Shown: positions 1-8,056 of the stretch, piece after piece
Numbering within the stretch: position 1 is the stretch's first letter
How the letters are laid out: every line of letters begins with the position of its first letter
Source: Clostridia bacterium
GTDB lineage: Bacteria; Bacillota_A; Clostridia; Christensenellales; Aristaeellaceae
Reading direction: 5' to 3'
DNA: 21,609 bases
Assembly: GCA_017530275.1 (NCBI GenBank)
Contig: JAFXMP010000274.1
Span: 1 to 21,609, forward strand
Notes under the pieces: model-generated
Database searches by the model: none
What the model was told of the DNA's origin: nothing
Seen by the model: the letters and a program-made list of their open reading frames with translations, nothing else
Program-made: the position numbers and the translations under genes

Positions 1-369
1 AACGAGACAGCGCCGCTTGCCCACGAGTATACGGTGTTCGTGGAAACGGTGCCGCCCGCGTCCTGTCAGGCAGGCGGGTACGACGTGTACAAATGCCAAT
101 GGTGCGAGGGAACCACCCACAAAAACGAGACAGCGCCGCTTGCCCACGAGTATACGGTGTTCGTGGAAACGGTGCCGCCCGCGTCCTGTCAGGCAGGCGG
201 GTACGACGTGTACAAATGCCAATGGTGCGAGGAAACCACCCACAAAAACGAGACAGCGCCGCTTGACCACGACTATTCTGAATTCGTGGAAACGGTACAG
301 CCAGCCTCCTGCACAGTGGGCGGATACGACGTATACAAATGCCAGTGGTGCGAGGAAACTACCCACAAA
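1..369 (+). repeat. Three tandem 123-bp in-frame repeats (41 residues each)
   Basis: Units span 1-123, 124-246 and 247-369, and a fourth diverged copy begins at 370. Units 1 and 2 differ at only one base (the gga/gaa change in the GAG-GGA/GAA-ACC stretch, base 110 versus 233), while unit 3 has many substitutions. The period is an exact multiple of three, so copy number can change without breaking the frame. More copies probably lie before base 1. Confidence 0.95.
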
Positions 370-2124
370 AATGAAACGCCTCCCCTGCCTCACCTGTACG
401 GTCAGCCGAGCTGGAGCTGGAGCGCCGACTATACTTACGCCGCCGCCACCTTCTCCTGCACCCGCGCAGGATGCACGGAGGATGTTCCGGGGCACGACCT
501 GACAGTGACTGCCAAGAGCATCCTGTCCCAGGAATCCGACGACTCCGGATCATCCGCCGCTGGAACAAAGGGAATCACATACATCGCCACCGTAACGTTC
601 AATGATAAAACTTATCAGGGCGAAAAGGCACAGATCACCGGCGACGTCCAGGCGGAGGAGGGCCATGGGGATGATGACGGTTCCGCCCCGAACGGGGAAA
701 ACCCCGTTCATTCGCCGAACGATACAGTGCCACAGAATACGGTTCAAAGCACGCTGGACGCCGAACAGCTTGCCACCGTCCAAGTCAATAAGACCGTTAA
801 AAAGATAGCGCTTCCCGACGCGGCGGCGGGCGGGGAAGGTGCCGGGCAAGCATCGGCCTTAGCGGTGGGAAAGGCAGCGAAGAATAATATATCGGCTTTA
901 AATGCCATGACCATTCTTGAAAATACTCAGAAAATCGTTCCCGGATTAAGAATCAACAGCGCCCAGGACGACGCATCGGGCTATGAGATATCGGAGCGAA
1001 TGAGGGAGCAGATTCGCAATCGGGATCAAAGCGCAGCGACGTTAGGCAGTGGGAAAAAAATCACATTTACGTCATCCAGTACGCTCAGCAATGTCTACGA
1101 AGATAACGCCAATCCTGACAGTGCCAAGTATTTAAAGGCGGCAACGGATACCTGCTTAGCAATAATGGAAGATCGTTTGGCACAGGCATCAGACATGTCC
1201 GCAAAAGAAACAACGCTCCATGAACAGGAGGCTGAAAGTTTAAAAGCGTCTGGAAAGGAAATAAAAATCGAGACGGCGGGCGAGGGCTTCAAAACGGATA
1301 CGATGGTCAACCAGGGCTTGGAGAGGGCTGATCTCAGCGTGACTTCCACCGGAAACGCGGGGAGCAGCGCGGAAAAATGGACCATCGAAATCACCGGACA
1401 CAAATCCGACGGGGAGGAAAAACAGGACAGCAATACGGCCGTTTCCGGGGATCAGGGCGGGAACACAGGCACCGAAGGATCGGAAGTCGTGGATTATCGG
1501 GAGCTTGACAGACAATTAGCGGAGGAAACGGTGAAGGTTGAATCCTTCGATGCAAAAGCTGCGAAACGCTGGTCGACCTCCTCCCAACCAACCATGTATG
1601 TCCCCCCGGATACCGGCGAAACCTCCGCCCCGATCACTCATAAGGGAAACAATATCACCTGGCTGCGGGAGTCGGGCGACGGCACTGACGCCTGGTACGG
1701 CTTCGAGGATAAAAGCAATTACAGCCCGACCGAACTTCCCGATGGATCTGTCGTTAGCGTCAACTGGATCAGCAGAGAAAACGAGCAGGAATATGAGGAA
1801 AAGAAACAATTAGCGGCTACGAATGGGAAGGGTTTACAAAGCCTGAATTTATCGGTAAAAGATGATAGCCTATGGATGTTTGAGCTGAATAGTTATAAAA
1901 TGATAACGGAGGATAATGGCAACGTAACGTGGGAAAAAGTAGACAAAAGTGATTTCAAAGATCAGATGGAGGTGTACATCGAGCTCGGAGATGACTGGGA
2001 TATCGACGATATCAACGCGATATGGCTGGATAATCAGGAACAGTTAAGTGCCCCCGAAATAGTAACGAAGGAAATAAACGGCGTATCAAAGAGATTCGCT
2101 GTGCTGATGCTTGATCACTTTTAA
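1..2124 (+). CDS. Partial surface-type protein: Cys/His tandem repeats joined to a flagellin-N-like segment
   Basis: The frame is open from base 1, so the gene starts upstream; the first in-window start-type codon (GTG at 34) lies inside a repeat. About 707 residues are visible. Codons 1-123 are three 41-residue units, each with a PASC-type Cys, a KCQWC (CxxC) pair and two His. A fourth, diverged part follows (PHLYGQPSWSW, then SCTRAGC) and leads into a beta-rich segment up to codon 215 or so. Such repeats are common in large secreted clostridial proteins; metal binding or disulfide formation is inference. Around codons 294-350 the protein reads NNISALNA, PGLRINSAQDDASGYEISERM, REQIRN, which resembles the flagellin N-terminal D0/D1 signature, with the preceding helix shortened. 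The remaining 350 or so residues are hydrophilic and not recognised. Codon use shifts towards TTA Leu after about base 860, unlike the repeats. No membrane anchor is seen before the stop. Function unknown. Confidence 0.8.
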   Translation, partial: NETAPLAHEYTVFVETVPPASCQAGGYDVYKCQWCEGTTHKNETAPLAHEYTVFVETVPPASCQAGGYDVYKCQWCEETTHKNETAPLDHDYSEFVETVQPASCTVGGYDVYKCQWCEETTHKNETPPLPHLYGQPSWSWSADYTYAAATFSCTRAGCTEDVPGHDLTVTAKSILSQESDDSGSSAAGTKGITYIATVTFNDKTYQGEKAQITGDVQAEEGHGDDDGSAPNGENPVHSPNDTVPQNTVQSTLDAEQLATVQVNKTVKKIALPDAAAGGEGAGQASALAVGKAAKNNISALNAMTILENTQKIVPGLRINSAQDDASGYEISERMREQIRNRDQSAATLGSGKKITFTSSSTLSNVYEDNANPDSAKYLKAATDTCLAIMEDRLAQASDMSAKETTLHEQEAESLKASGKEIKIETAGEGFKTDTMVNQGLERADLSVTSTGNAGSSAEKWTIEITGHKSDGEEKQDSNTAVSGDQGGNTGTEGSEVVDYRELDRQLAEETVKVESFDAKAAKRWSTSSQPTMYVPPDTGETSAPITHKGNNITWLRESGDGTDAWYGFEDKSNYSPTELPDGSVVSVNWISRENEQEYEEKKQLAATNGKGLQSLNLSVKDDSLWMFELNSYKMITEDNGNVTWEKVDKSDFKDQMEVYIELGDDWDIDDINAIWLDNQEQLSAPEIVTKEINGVSKRFAVLMLDHF

Positions 2125-2218
2125 ATCCAGCCGGAACACGGCGCAGAGGGATCGGGCGGAAGCCTGACCGTCGCGAACAAAACACGAAACCCATTACAAC
2201 AAAGGAGGAGTACATACC

Positions 2219-2770
2219 ATGAAAAAAATCATTTCCCTGCTGCTGGCTCTGGCGCTGGCCCTGAGCATCACCCTGACCGCCGCGGAAGAAACGGCTGCCG
2301 CCCCCGTGGAGCCGCTTAGTGTCAATTGGACGGACGTGGCCCCGGAAATCGTCGGCATGGGGCTGACGGGAGATTTCTATACCCTGCAGGGAATGGACGT
2401 GGCTTTTTGGGTGCCCGCCGCCCTGCAGCCCGCCGATATCGATGCCACCTATGAGGAAACCAACGTCCTGGCCGCGTTCAACTCCACAAGCGGAAAGGAA
2501 ATGTATGTTGCCTTCTATGAATTGCCCGTCGATGATATCGCGTATTTCGCCGAGGTAGCCGACCAGGTCGGTGCCCAGGCCGGCCAGCTCCTCATCATCA
2601 ACGGCCTGTCCGCCTATTCCTTCGTGTTTGAGAACGCGCTGCACGTTTCCTTCCTGGTGGAAGGGGGCTATGTGCTCTCCTTCGATTTCTACCCGGCCTC
2701 TGATTTCGTGTTCAACGCCATTGCCCGGATCATCGCCTCCTCGGTGCAGCCATACGCAGATGAAGAATAA
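2219..2770 (+). CDS. Small secreted protein of unknown function
   Basis: The product is 183 residues. It starts with MKK and a long Leu/Ala hydrophobic stretch, and the likely signal peptidase cleavage is near residues 21-27 (LTAAEETAAAP). The start is supported by AAAGGAGGA about 9 bases upstream of ATG 2219. The mature part is about 155 residues, acidic, without cysteine, with alternating hydrophobic stretches (AFWVPAAL, MYVAFYELP, LSFDFYPASDF) suggesting a compact alpha/beta fold. I recognise no family motif. It lies 94 bases after the repeat protein, in the same direction, with no clear terminator or promoter between, so co-transcription is possible. Coding status is well supported by the signal peptide and ribosome binding site; function is not known. 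Confidence 0.85.
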   Translation: MKKIISLLLALALALSITLTAAEETAAAPVEPLSVNWTDVAPEIVGMGLTGDFYTLQGMDVAFWVPAALQPADIDATYEETNVLAAFNSTSGKEMYVAFYELPVDDIAYFAEVADQVGAQAGQLLIINGLSAYSFVFENALHVSFLVEGGYVLSFDFYPASDFVFNAIARIIASSVQPYADEE

Positions 2771-2860
2771 CAGAAGCGAGACGCGATTTTTCAATCTGTT
2801 TCCATTTGCGGAGATCATGCGGTGTTCGGGATATATGATCTAAGCGGGTTTATGGCTGGA

Positions 2861-3115
2861 CAGTTACCATTCAGCTAACGCTGAATGGTACGCGGGCGGG
2901 TATTGCATACCCCCCGCGTGCCCCCCCGCACGGTTTTTCCTCTCGCACCTTCGGTGCTCCCAGGCGGAAAAACCGCAAGGAATGTTTTCCTTACGGAAAA
3001 CCCCGCCCGACCGGCAGAGCCGGTCGATACGATTACAGTCGGGGGAGCGCCCCCGACACCCCCCGTGACAGCATTGCCTGCGTTCTCTCAAGATAGGTGA
3101 ATGGTTACGCTGAAC
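2861..3115. repeat. Multi-hairpin intergenic element with imperfect terminal inverted repeats
   Basis: This occupies most of the 446-base gap 2771-3216. Consecutive stems can be read directly: 2865-2875 with 2880-2890 (11 bp, loop TAAC); 2891-2903 with 2907-2918 (12 bp, one bulged C at 2897); 2931-2940 with 2966-2975 (10 bp) enclosing 2945-2949/2953-2957; 2984-2990 with 2995-3001 (7 bp); 3008-3015 with 3019-3026 (8 bp); 3038-3045 with 3050-3057 (8 bp). The ends match as imperfect inverted repeats: 2861-2875 against the complement of 3096-3112. No convincing ORF is present. It could be a MITE/REP-like mobile repeat or a structured RNA. The 2771-2860 stretch before it shows nothing recognisable. 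Confidence 0.7.
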
Positions 3116-3148
3116 AAAATTTTTCCGGGCGGAAAGGAAACAAAACGG

Positions 3149-3177
3149 TTGTTTTCATCGTCTAATGAGTGTACAAT
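3149..3177 (+). promoter_or_regulatory. Predicted sigma-A promoter for the 3217 gene
   Basis: TTGTTT (3149-3154), a 17-base spacer, then TACAAT (3172-3177). The expected start of transcription is near 3184, giving a leader of about 33 bases that contains the GGGAGGA ribosome binding site. Confidence 0.6.
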
Positions 3178-3216
3178 GTTTCCAGTTTCGGAAAACAAAG
3201 GGAGGATGACTGATCT

Positions 3217-4143
3217 ATGAAAAATACCTTGCGCGTTTTGACGCTTTCGCTGCTGCTGATCCTGCTCTGCGCCGCTTCGGCCTTGGCGGCTGAAAAGGGC
3301 ATGACCATTTCCTATATCGGGCCTGCCACCCTGACCCAGGGGCAGAGCGCCAAGGTGCTTTCCACCAAGTTCAATACGGTTTCAGACGGCACCGTGGTGT
3401 ATTCCCTGACGGATATGGTAAAAAAGACGGTGGTGTATACGGAAACCAAGTCCGGCGTGACCGCGGGGCAGGAAATCAAATGGAGCGTGCCCTTCTACGC
3501 CGACGGTATGTCCGCCAGCAAACCGGTGAAGGAAATGCGGGCTTCCTTCGTGCTGGATGGCAAAACCTATACCTATAATCTATACTACAACTTTTCAGCG
3601 GAAAACGGCGGCACCGTGACCGTGGAAAAAGCCACCTGGTATCCCAAGAACACCGCGTGCAGTTTCGGCCCCGCGTTCCGGGACGTGCGCCCCGCACTCA
3701 CCGACAAATGGTATCTTTTCACCCCCATCGACCTGACCAAACAGGGGCGGCAGACATTTGAATATATCGCCAGCAACATGTACGTCATCGGCGAAGTGTA
3801 TGTGGACGTATACGGGGATACCGTGCGGGTGACTTATCACAACTATTACGCGGAGCAAAGCGGTAATACGGAAACCCTGACTGAGTTTTTCACCTTCTTC
3901 CCGGATTTGAAGAGCGTCAAGAACGTGAATCCTGAAACCATGGACGATTTGGGCTTCCATTTCGGCCAGGACATCAGCATCGCGGAGGACCTGAATGGCG
4001 ATACCAACGTGCTGCTGTTCGTGCGCAACCAGGTGACCTATTGCGACTATGTGAATAACAGCCACAAGTTGACCCGCTTCTGGCCCAACCTGCCGGAGCG
4101 CAAAGCCCTGCGCCAGCAGATGCAGGCCATGATGGACAAGTAA
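3217..4143 (+). CDS. Secreted protein of unknown function, 308 residues
   Basis: The N-terminus is MKNTLRV followed by a Leu-rich core and an ALAA cleavage-like site near residue 25, so the protein is probably exported. AAAGGGAGGATGA lies just upstream of ATG 3217. The mature part (about 283 residues) has two apparent sections: residues 28-130 with Ig-like alternating strands (TISYIGPATL, VVYSLTDM, SFVLDGKTYTYN) and residues 135-308 with aromatic-rich strands (DKWYLFTPIDL, VYVDVYGDTVRVTYHNYY) and a helical, basic C-terminus. I recognise no enzyme motif and no cell-wall anchor. It has its own promoter and a hairpin terminator directly after it, so it is probably monocistronic. Coding status is secure; role unknown. 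Confidence 0.85.
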   Translation: MKNTLRVLTLSLLLILLCAASALAAEKGMTISYIGPATLTQGQSAKVLSTKFNTVSDGTVVYSLTDMVKKTVVYTETKSGVTAGQEIKWSVPFYADGMSASKPVKEMRASFVLDGKTYTYNLYYNFSAENGGTVTVEKATWYPKNTACSFGPAFRDVRPALTDKWYLFTPIDLTKQGRQTFEYIASNMYVIGEVYVDVYGDTVRVTYHNYYAEQSGNTETLTEFFTFFPDLKSVKNVNPETMDDLGFHFGQDISIAEDLNGDTNVLLFVRNQVTYCDYVNNSHKLTRFWPNLPERKALRQQMQAMMDK

Positions 4144-4165
4144 AGACTGACACGGTTTTCATGGC

Positions 4166-4205
4166 GCGGCGGGCGGCAGAACAGCGGCTCGCCGCATCCT
4201 TTTAA
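4166..4205 (+). terminator. Rho-independent terminator after the 3217 gene
   Basis: A 9-bp GC stem (4166-4174 with 4187-4195, one G-U pair), a 12-base loop, then ATCCTTTTAAG. The U-tract is short, so termination may be partial. The ribosome binding site of the next gene begins immediately after it. Confidence 0.5.
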
Positions 4206-4223
4206 GAAAGGGGGAAAGCGCTT

Positions 4224-5117
4224 TTGCCGGTGCTTACGCATACCGTATCCGGGGAGGAAGCGGGCCGGACGGTGAAATCCGTGGCGCTGAAGGAAATGCG
4301 CCTGTCCCGTGGGCAGTTCAGCAGTCTCAAGTTTTCCGGCGGGCTGACGCTGGACGGGCAGCCGGTGAGGGCAGACGCGCGGCTCAGGGAAGGCCAGGTC
4401 CTACGCGCGCAATGGCAGGATCAGGCGGCGCTGCCCCTGATGCCTTACGCTGTTCCCTTTGAAATTCCTTTCCAGGACGATCATTTCCTGATCATCGACA
4501 AGCCCGCCCCCTTGCCCACCCTGTGCTCTGCCCGGCAGGAGGGTCCTACCCTGGAAAACGCCCTGTACGCCCGTTTGGGCTGTCCCGTGGATTTCGTGTT
4601 CCGGCCCGTGAACCGGTTGGATAAGGGCACCAGCGGACTGCTGGCTGTAGCCCGGGACGCCCATGCCCAGCAGCTTTTGCAGCGGCAACTGCATACCGAC
4701 GCTTTTGTGCGTGAATATCAGGCCGTTTGCTGTGGACATCTGCCCAAAGATGAAGGCATCATTGATCTGCCTATCCTCAAGGGGAACGGTGTGCGCCGGG
4801 AGACCGCGCCGGACGGGATCCGGGCGGTGACCCATTATCGGGTGGAAAAGGAGACAGAAGCGTATTCTCTGGTGCGGCTGCGGCTGGAAACGGGCCGCAC
4901 CCACCAAATTCGGGTACATTTGGCGGCGCTTGGCTGCCCCATCGTGGGGGATTATGTCTACGGCGAAGCCGATCCGCGCCTGCCAGAGCGCTTTGCCCTG
5001 CACGCGTGCTTCCTGCGCTTTGTGCATCCCTTCGCAGGGGAAGAAGTACAGGCGGAATCCACTCTGCCCCCGAAATTGAAAACGCTGATGGAGGATACAG
5101 CTCACCATTCATTTTGA
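4224..5117 (+). CDS. RluA-family RNA pseudouridine synthase
   Basis: This enzyme converts a uridine in structured RNA (usually 23S rRNA) to pseudouridine. The 297-residue length fits the family. Residues 25-55 (LSRGQFSSLKF, LDGQPV) look like an N-terminal S4-type RNA-binding region. The catalytic motif is NRLDKGTSG with Asp at about residue 133, and the C-terminal signature is LETGRTHQIRVHL followed by GDYVYG. The start is a TTG at 4224 preceded by AAAGGGGGAAA; no better in-frame ATG precedes the S4 region. RluA, RluD and other subfamilies cannot be separated by eye, so no symbol is given. It lies after a hairpin and before a clear promoter, so it is either read through from the upstream gene or has an unrecognised promoter. 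Confidence 0.9.
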   Translation: MPVLTHTVSGEEAGRTVKSVALKEMRLSRGQFSSLKFSGGLTLDGQPVRADARLREGQVLRAQWQDQAALPLMPYAVPFEIPFQDDHFLIIDKPAPLPTLCSARQEGPTLENALYARLGCPVDFVFRPVNRLDKGTSGLLAVARDAHAQQLLQRQLHTDAFVREYQAVCCGHLPKDEGIIDLPILKGNGVRRETAPDGIRAVTHYRVEKETEAYSLVRLRLETGRTHQIRVHLAALGCPIVGDYVYGEADPRLPERFALHACFLRFVHPFAGEEVQAESTLPPKLKTLMEDTAHHSF

Positions 5118-5118
5118 A

Positions 5119-5148
5119 TTGACAGTATTCCATTTCATACGATATAAT
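5119..5148 (+). promoter_or_regulatory. Predicted sigma-A promoter of the CapA/NAGPA/Lgt-like operon
   Basis: Perfect TTGACA (5119-5124), an 18-base spacer, and perfect TATAAT (5143-5148). It begins two bases after the stop codon of the pseudouridine synthase gene. The leader to the first gene is about 60 bases. Confidence 0.8.
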
Positions 5149-5201
5149 AAACAGGAAAGCGGCGCGTTTCGCTTTCGTGCGAGGAAAAAACGCCGGATGA
5201 T

Positions 5202-5206
5202 AGGAG
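5202..5206 (+). promoter_or_regulatory. Ribosome binding site that decides the start at GTG 5214
   Basis: AGGAG at 5202-5206 is one base from ATG 5208, too close for initiation, but seven bases from the in-frame GTG at 5214. Starting at the GTG also gives a canonical MKRS signal-peptide N-terminus. Confidence 0.65.
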
Positions 5207-5213
5207 TATGCCT

Positions 5214-7091
5214 GTGAAAAGATCGCTGACAATGGGGATGCTTATCCTTCTGCTGCTGGGCACGTTTACCTGTGCCAGCGGGGAGATCCGGGGCTACGAA
5301 AAGGGCCGGGGTTATGATTATGTGACGCTGGGCGCCTATCCCTATGAAGCGGATGGGACGGAAAAACCTGTGTTATGGCGGGTGCTGTCGGCGAAAGACG
5401 GACAGGCGCTGCTGCTGACGGAATACATTATTGACACCAAACAGATCATTTTTGAAACCAACGCCAAGGTGATCGAGAAACATACCTTCCGCAGGATCAG
5501 CGCCTACAGCGAAAGCGACCTGTACGCCTGGCTGAACACGGAGGGCCTGGATACCTTGATGGGGGATGATCCCCTGCGGAACGCGCTCATGGAAGAGCCG
5601 GACCTGGGCAAGCTGTTTCCCCTGCCGCAGGAAGAGTACATGAACGTGGATAACGGCTTTGAGCATGGTCAGTGGGGAGAGGAAATCAACGCCTATCCCC
5701 GGCGGCAGGGCACTTGCACGCCTTACGCCGCAGCGCAGGGCCTGTATACGGATTACCGGAACCAAAAAAGCCCGTATTGGTGCGTTGCCATCAAGGACAA
5801 GACCGATTATAAATTTGGGCTGGTAGGATATAACGGCCATATAAGCTGGGGCGCTTATACCAATACCAAGGTGGGCGGCCTGAGGCTGGCGGTGCGGCTG
5901 GACTTGTCTGTGCTAACGATCGCGTCTGGTACGGGCATCAAGGATGACCCCTATGTGCTGCGTTTTACCGGTGCGGAACCAACAGCGGAACCGGCGACGC
6001 CCAAACCGGAACAGGCAGCGGAACCGGAACCCGAAACCACGGCGGAGCCGCTGCCTGAGGCCACCGCTATGCTCACGGAAACGCCGGAGGAAAAGCGGGA
6101 AAAAAGCGGCGTTACCCTGTCCCTTATCGGCGACTGCTCCATCGGCGATTCCATCCAGTTCAGGGGCAGTGAGACTTCTTATGATACAACGATCAGAAAG
6201 AACGGTTACGGCTGGCCTTTTTCTCTGGTGCGGGATTACCTGCTCAGCGATGATTTGACAATCGCCAATCTGGAGGTGGTGCTGACCAACCGCCAGAAAC
6301 ACACCAATAAGCTGTATAATCTCTCCGCCGATCCGGCCCACGTGCAGGCACTGGTGGAGGGCGGCATCGATATCGTGAACACGGTAAACAATCACTGCAT
6401 GGATTTTATGGAGGGCGGCTATCTGGACACCCTGCGTACTCTGGACCAGGCAGGCATCCGGTATTTCGGCACCATCTATCCCGGCAGTGAGGAAGGCCAC
6501 GATGATTTGGGCGTCATGGAGGCCGGAGGCATCCGGTTAGGGTTCGTCGGTTTTTCCTATCCCCAGGATGCGGATGTGAAGCGTATCGCTTCCCGAATAC
6601 AGCGGCTCAAGGAAGAAGGCTGTGATATTGTGATCGTCAGCCTGCACTGGGGAAGGGAAACCTACATGACTCCGGAGCCCTGGCAGTTCACCTATGCCAA
6701 GCAGGTGATCGACGCGGGGGCGGATATGATCTATGGCCACCATCCCCATGTGATCCAGCCTATCCAATTTTATCAGGGTAAACCTATCTTTTATTCCACC
6801 GGCAATTTCACTTTCGGCACCATGAGCAAGGTGGACCCCTCCACCGGCATTTTCCAGTTGACCTATGAAAGGATCGACGGACAGGTACAATTGCAGGAAC
6901 TGCGGGTGATCCCCTGCGAAACCCAGGGAAACCCCGATTACCGGCCCTTTGAACTGACCGATCAGGCGGATAGGCAAGCGGTGTTCAGCGAGCTGGTGCT
7001 CAAGAAGGAATACAAAAACTGCCAAAATCCCCCCGCGTCCTTCCTGGAGAGCGGGATCATCCGGTTTGAAAACGGGCAGATGCTGCCCTGA
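5214..7091 (+). CDS. Secreted DUF6273-CapA fusion (poly-gamma-glutamate/capsule-type metallophosphatase fold)
   Basis: About 625 residues from the preferred GTG. Residues 1-22 form a signal peptide (MKRS, then a Leu-rich core). Residues 25-240 match the DUF6273 pattern of Clostridia (YVTLGAYPYEADG, VLWRVLSAKDG, LLLTEYIID, DLYAWLNTEGL). Residues 245-295 are a Pro/Glu/Thr-rich linker. Residues 300-560 are a CapA (PGA_cap) domain with its metal-ligand motifs: GDCSIGD (Asp 307), NLEVVL, NTVNNHCMD (His 394), LHWGRE (His 478) and YGHHPHVIQP (His 509, 510, 512). CapA-family proteins act in capsule or poly-gamma-glutamate export and processing outside the membrane; the substrate here is unknown. It lacks a lipobox. 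It is the first gene of an operon with the phosphodiester glycosidase 21 bases downstream. Confidence 0.9.
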   Translation: MKRSLTMGMLILLLLGTFTCASGEIRGYEKGRGYDYVTLGAYPYEADGTEKPVLWRVLSAKDGQALLLTEYIIDTKQIIFETNAKVIEKHTFRRISAYSESDLYAWLNTEGLDTLMGDDPLRNALMEEPDLGKLFPLPQEEYMNVDNGFEHGQWGEEINAYPRRQGTCTPYAAAQGLYTDYRNQKSPYWCVAIKDKTDYKFGLVGYNGHISWGAYTNTKVGGLRLAVRLDLSVLTIASGTGIKDDPYVLRFTGAEPTAEPATPKPEQAAEPEPETTAEPLPEATAMLTETPEEKREKSGVTLSLIGDCSIGDSIQFRGSETSYDTTIRKNGYGWPFSLVRDYLLSDDLTIANLEVVLTNRQKHTNKLYNLSADPAHVQALVEGGIDIVNTVNNHCMDFMEGGYLDTLRTLDQAGIRYFGTIYPGSEEGHDDLGVMEAGGIRLGFVGFSYPQDADVKRIASRIQRLKEEGCDIVIVSLHWGRETYMTPEPWQFTYAKQVIDAGADMIYGHHPHVIQPIQFYQGKPIFYSTGNFTFGTMSKVDPSTGIFQLTYERIDGQVQLQELRVIPCETQGNPDYRPFELTDQADRQAVFSELVLKKEYKNCQNPPASFLESGIIRFENGQMLP

Positions 7092-7112
7092 TACGGCAAG
7101 GAGGAAACCTCA

Positions 7113-8036
7113 TTGAAAAACGTTCTGCGCGCACTGCTTTTAGCTTTGATGCTGCTTTGCATGCTGGTTCTGGCGCCTTCCGGGGCGCTGGTGGGTCAGG
7201 CTGAAATCATCGAAATCCCTATCGACGCAAAGCCCGCGGATATGATCGCTCCGCTGCCTGAATTTTTCCTTTCCGAATTGGAATATCAGGACCCTTCCAT
7301 TTCCGTGCGAATCGAAAAAGGACGCTACTGTGACACAAATTATATGGTGGCTTATGTGAAAATCGCCAACGCTTCTCAGATCCGTTCTGCCATGGCGGGT
7401 TCCTACAGCAACACGAGCGCTGAATTTGGACGCACCCTGGCAACGACCTGGAAGGCCGTGCTGGCGATCAACGGCGATAATTTTCATCTGCGCAACAACG
7501 TGGGTCTGGTGATCCGGCAGGGGAAAAGCTACCGCGTCAAATGCGATAACCCGGAGGAAAACTCCGGCCGCCGCTACGATGTGCTCGTCATCGATGAAAA
7601 GGGCGATCTGCACATCCTGGCCCAGGCGACCAACGCCGATATCGAGGCGTTTGAGGGTACCATCATCAACGGCTTCGCTTTCGGCCCTGGGCTGGTGATC
7701 GACGGTGTGAAACAAACGGGTTTCGTGAATATGAACAACGGCGCGCTGATCCCGGCTATGCGCATGGTCATCGCCCAGACGGGCGAGCTGGAATACCTGT
7801 GCCTCGCCACCGAAGGCCCCGAAGACAAGGGCAGCGTGGGCTTGAACCTGGAGCAGCTGGCCGACCTCGTTTCTTCCTTCGAGGGCGTGCAGAACGCCTA
7901 CAACCTGGACGGGGGCACATCCTCCACCATCGCCTTCAAGCAGGGCGGCAAGTATGTGCGGGTCAATTCCCCCAACAACCCCAAAACCCGGGAAATCAAG
8001 GATATCCTGTATTTTGCCAGCGCGTATCTGCCCTGA
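7113..8036 (+). CDS. Secreted phosphodiester glycosidase family protein (NAGPA domain)
   Basis: 307 residues, TTG start at 7113 with AAGGAGGAAA seven to eight bases upstream. Residues 1-30 are a signal peptide (LLLALMLLCMLVLAP). The rest matches the NAGPA/exopolysaccharide phosphodiester glycosidase fold: AINGDNFH (family NG-D-F region), VIDGVKQTGF, a short NNGALIP stretch, and the hallmark NLDGGTSS (Asp at about 266). Members hydrolyse sugar-phosphodiester bonds, the prototype being the mammalian mannose-6-phosphate uncovering enzyme; bacterial members are found with cell-surface polymers. It acts outside the cell. Its place between CapA and an Lgt-like membrane protein suggests surface glycopolymer turnover, which is inference. 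Confidence 0.88.
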   Translation: MKNVLRALLLALMLLCMLVLAPSGALVGQAEIIEIPIDAKPADMIAPLPEFFLSELEYQDPSISVRIEKGRYCDTNYMVAYVKIANASQIRSAMAGSYSNTSAEFGRTLATTWKAVLAINGDNFHLRNNVGLVIRQGKSYRVKCDNPEENSGRRYDVLVIDEKGDLHILAQATNADIEAFEGTIINGFAFGPGLVIDGVKQTGFVNMNNGALIPAMRMVIAQTGELEYLCLATEGPEDKGSVGLNLEQLADLVSSFEGVQNAYNLDGGTSSTIAFKQGGKYVRVNSPNNPKTREIKDILYFASAYLP

Positions 8037-8056
8037 GAGAGGAAGCAAACGAGCCG

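Noticed and set aside
1..369. CRISPR-like repeat array
   Set aside because: Units are directly adjacent, 123 bp, with no spacers, and in frame with a protein.
17..502. Second open frame (+2) across the tandem repeats
   Set aside because: Opening follows from the 123-bp period, which repeats every frame; the product is Arg/Thr/Pro-rich and lies fully inside the real +1 frame.
2012..2818. 268-residue minus-strand frame
   Set aside because: It is antisense to the 2219 gene, has no plausible ribosome binding site or recognised domain, and is His/Gly/Asp-rich as expected for the complement of a GC-rich gene.
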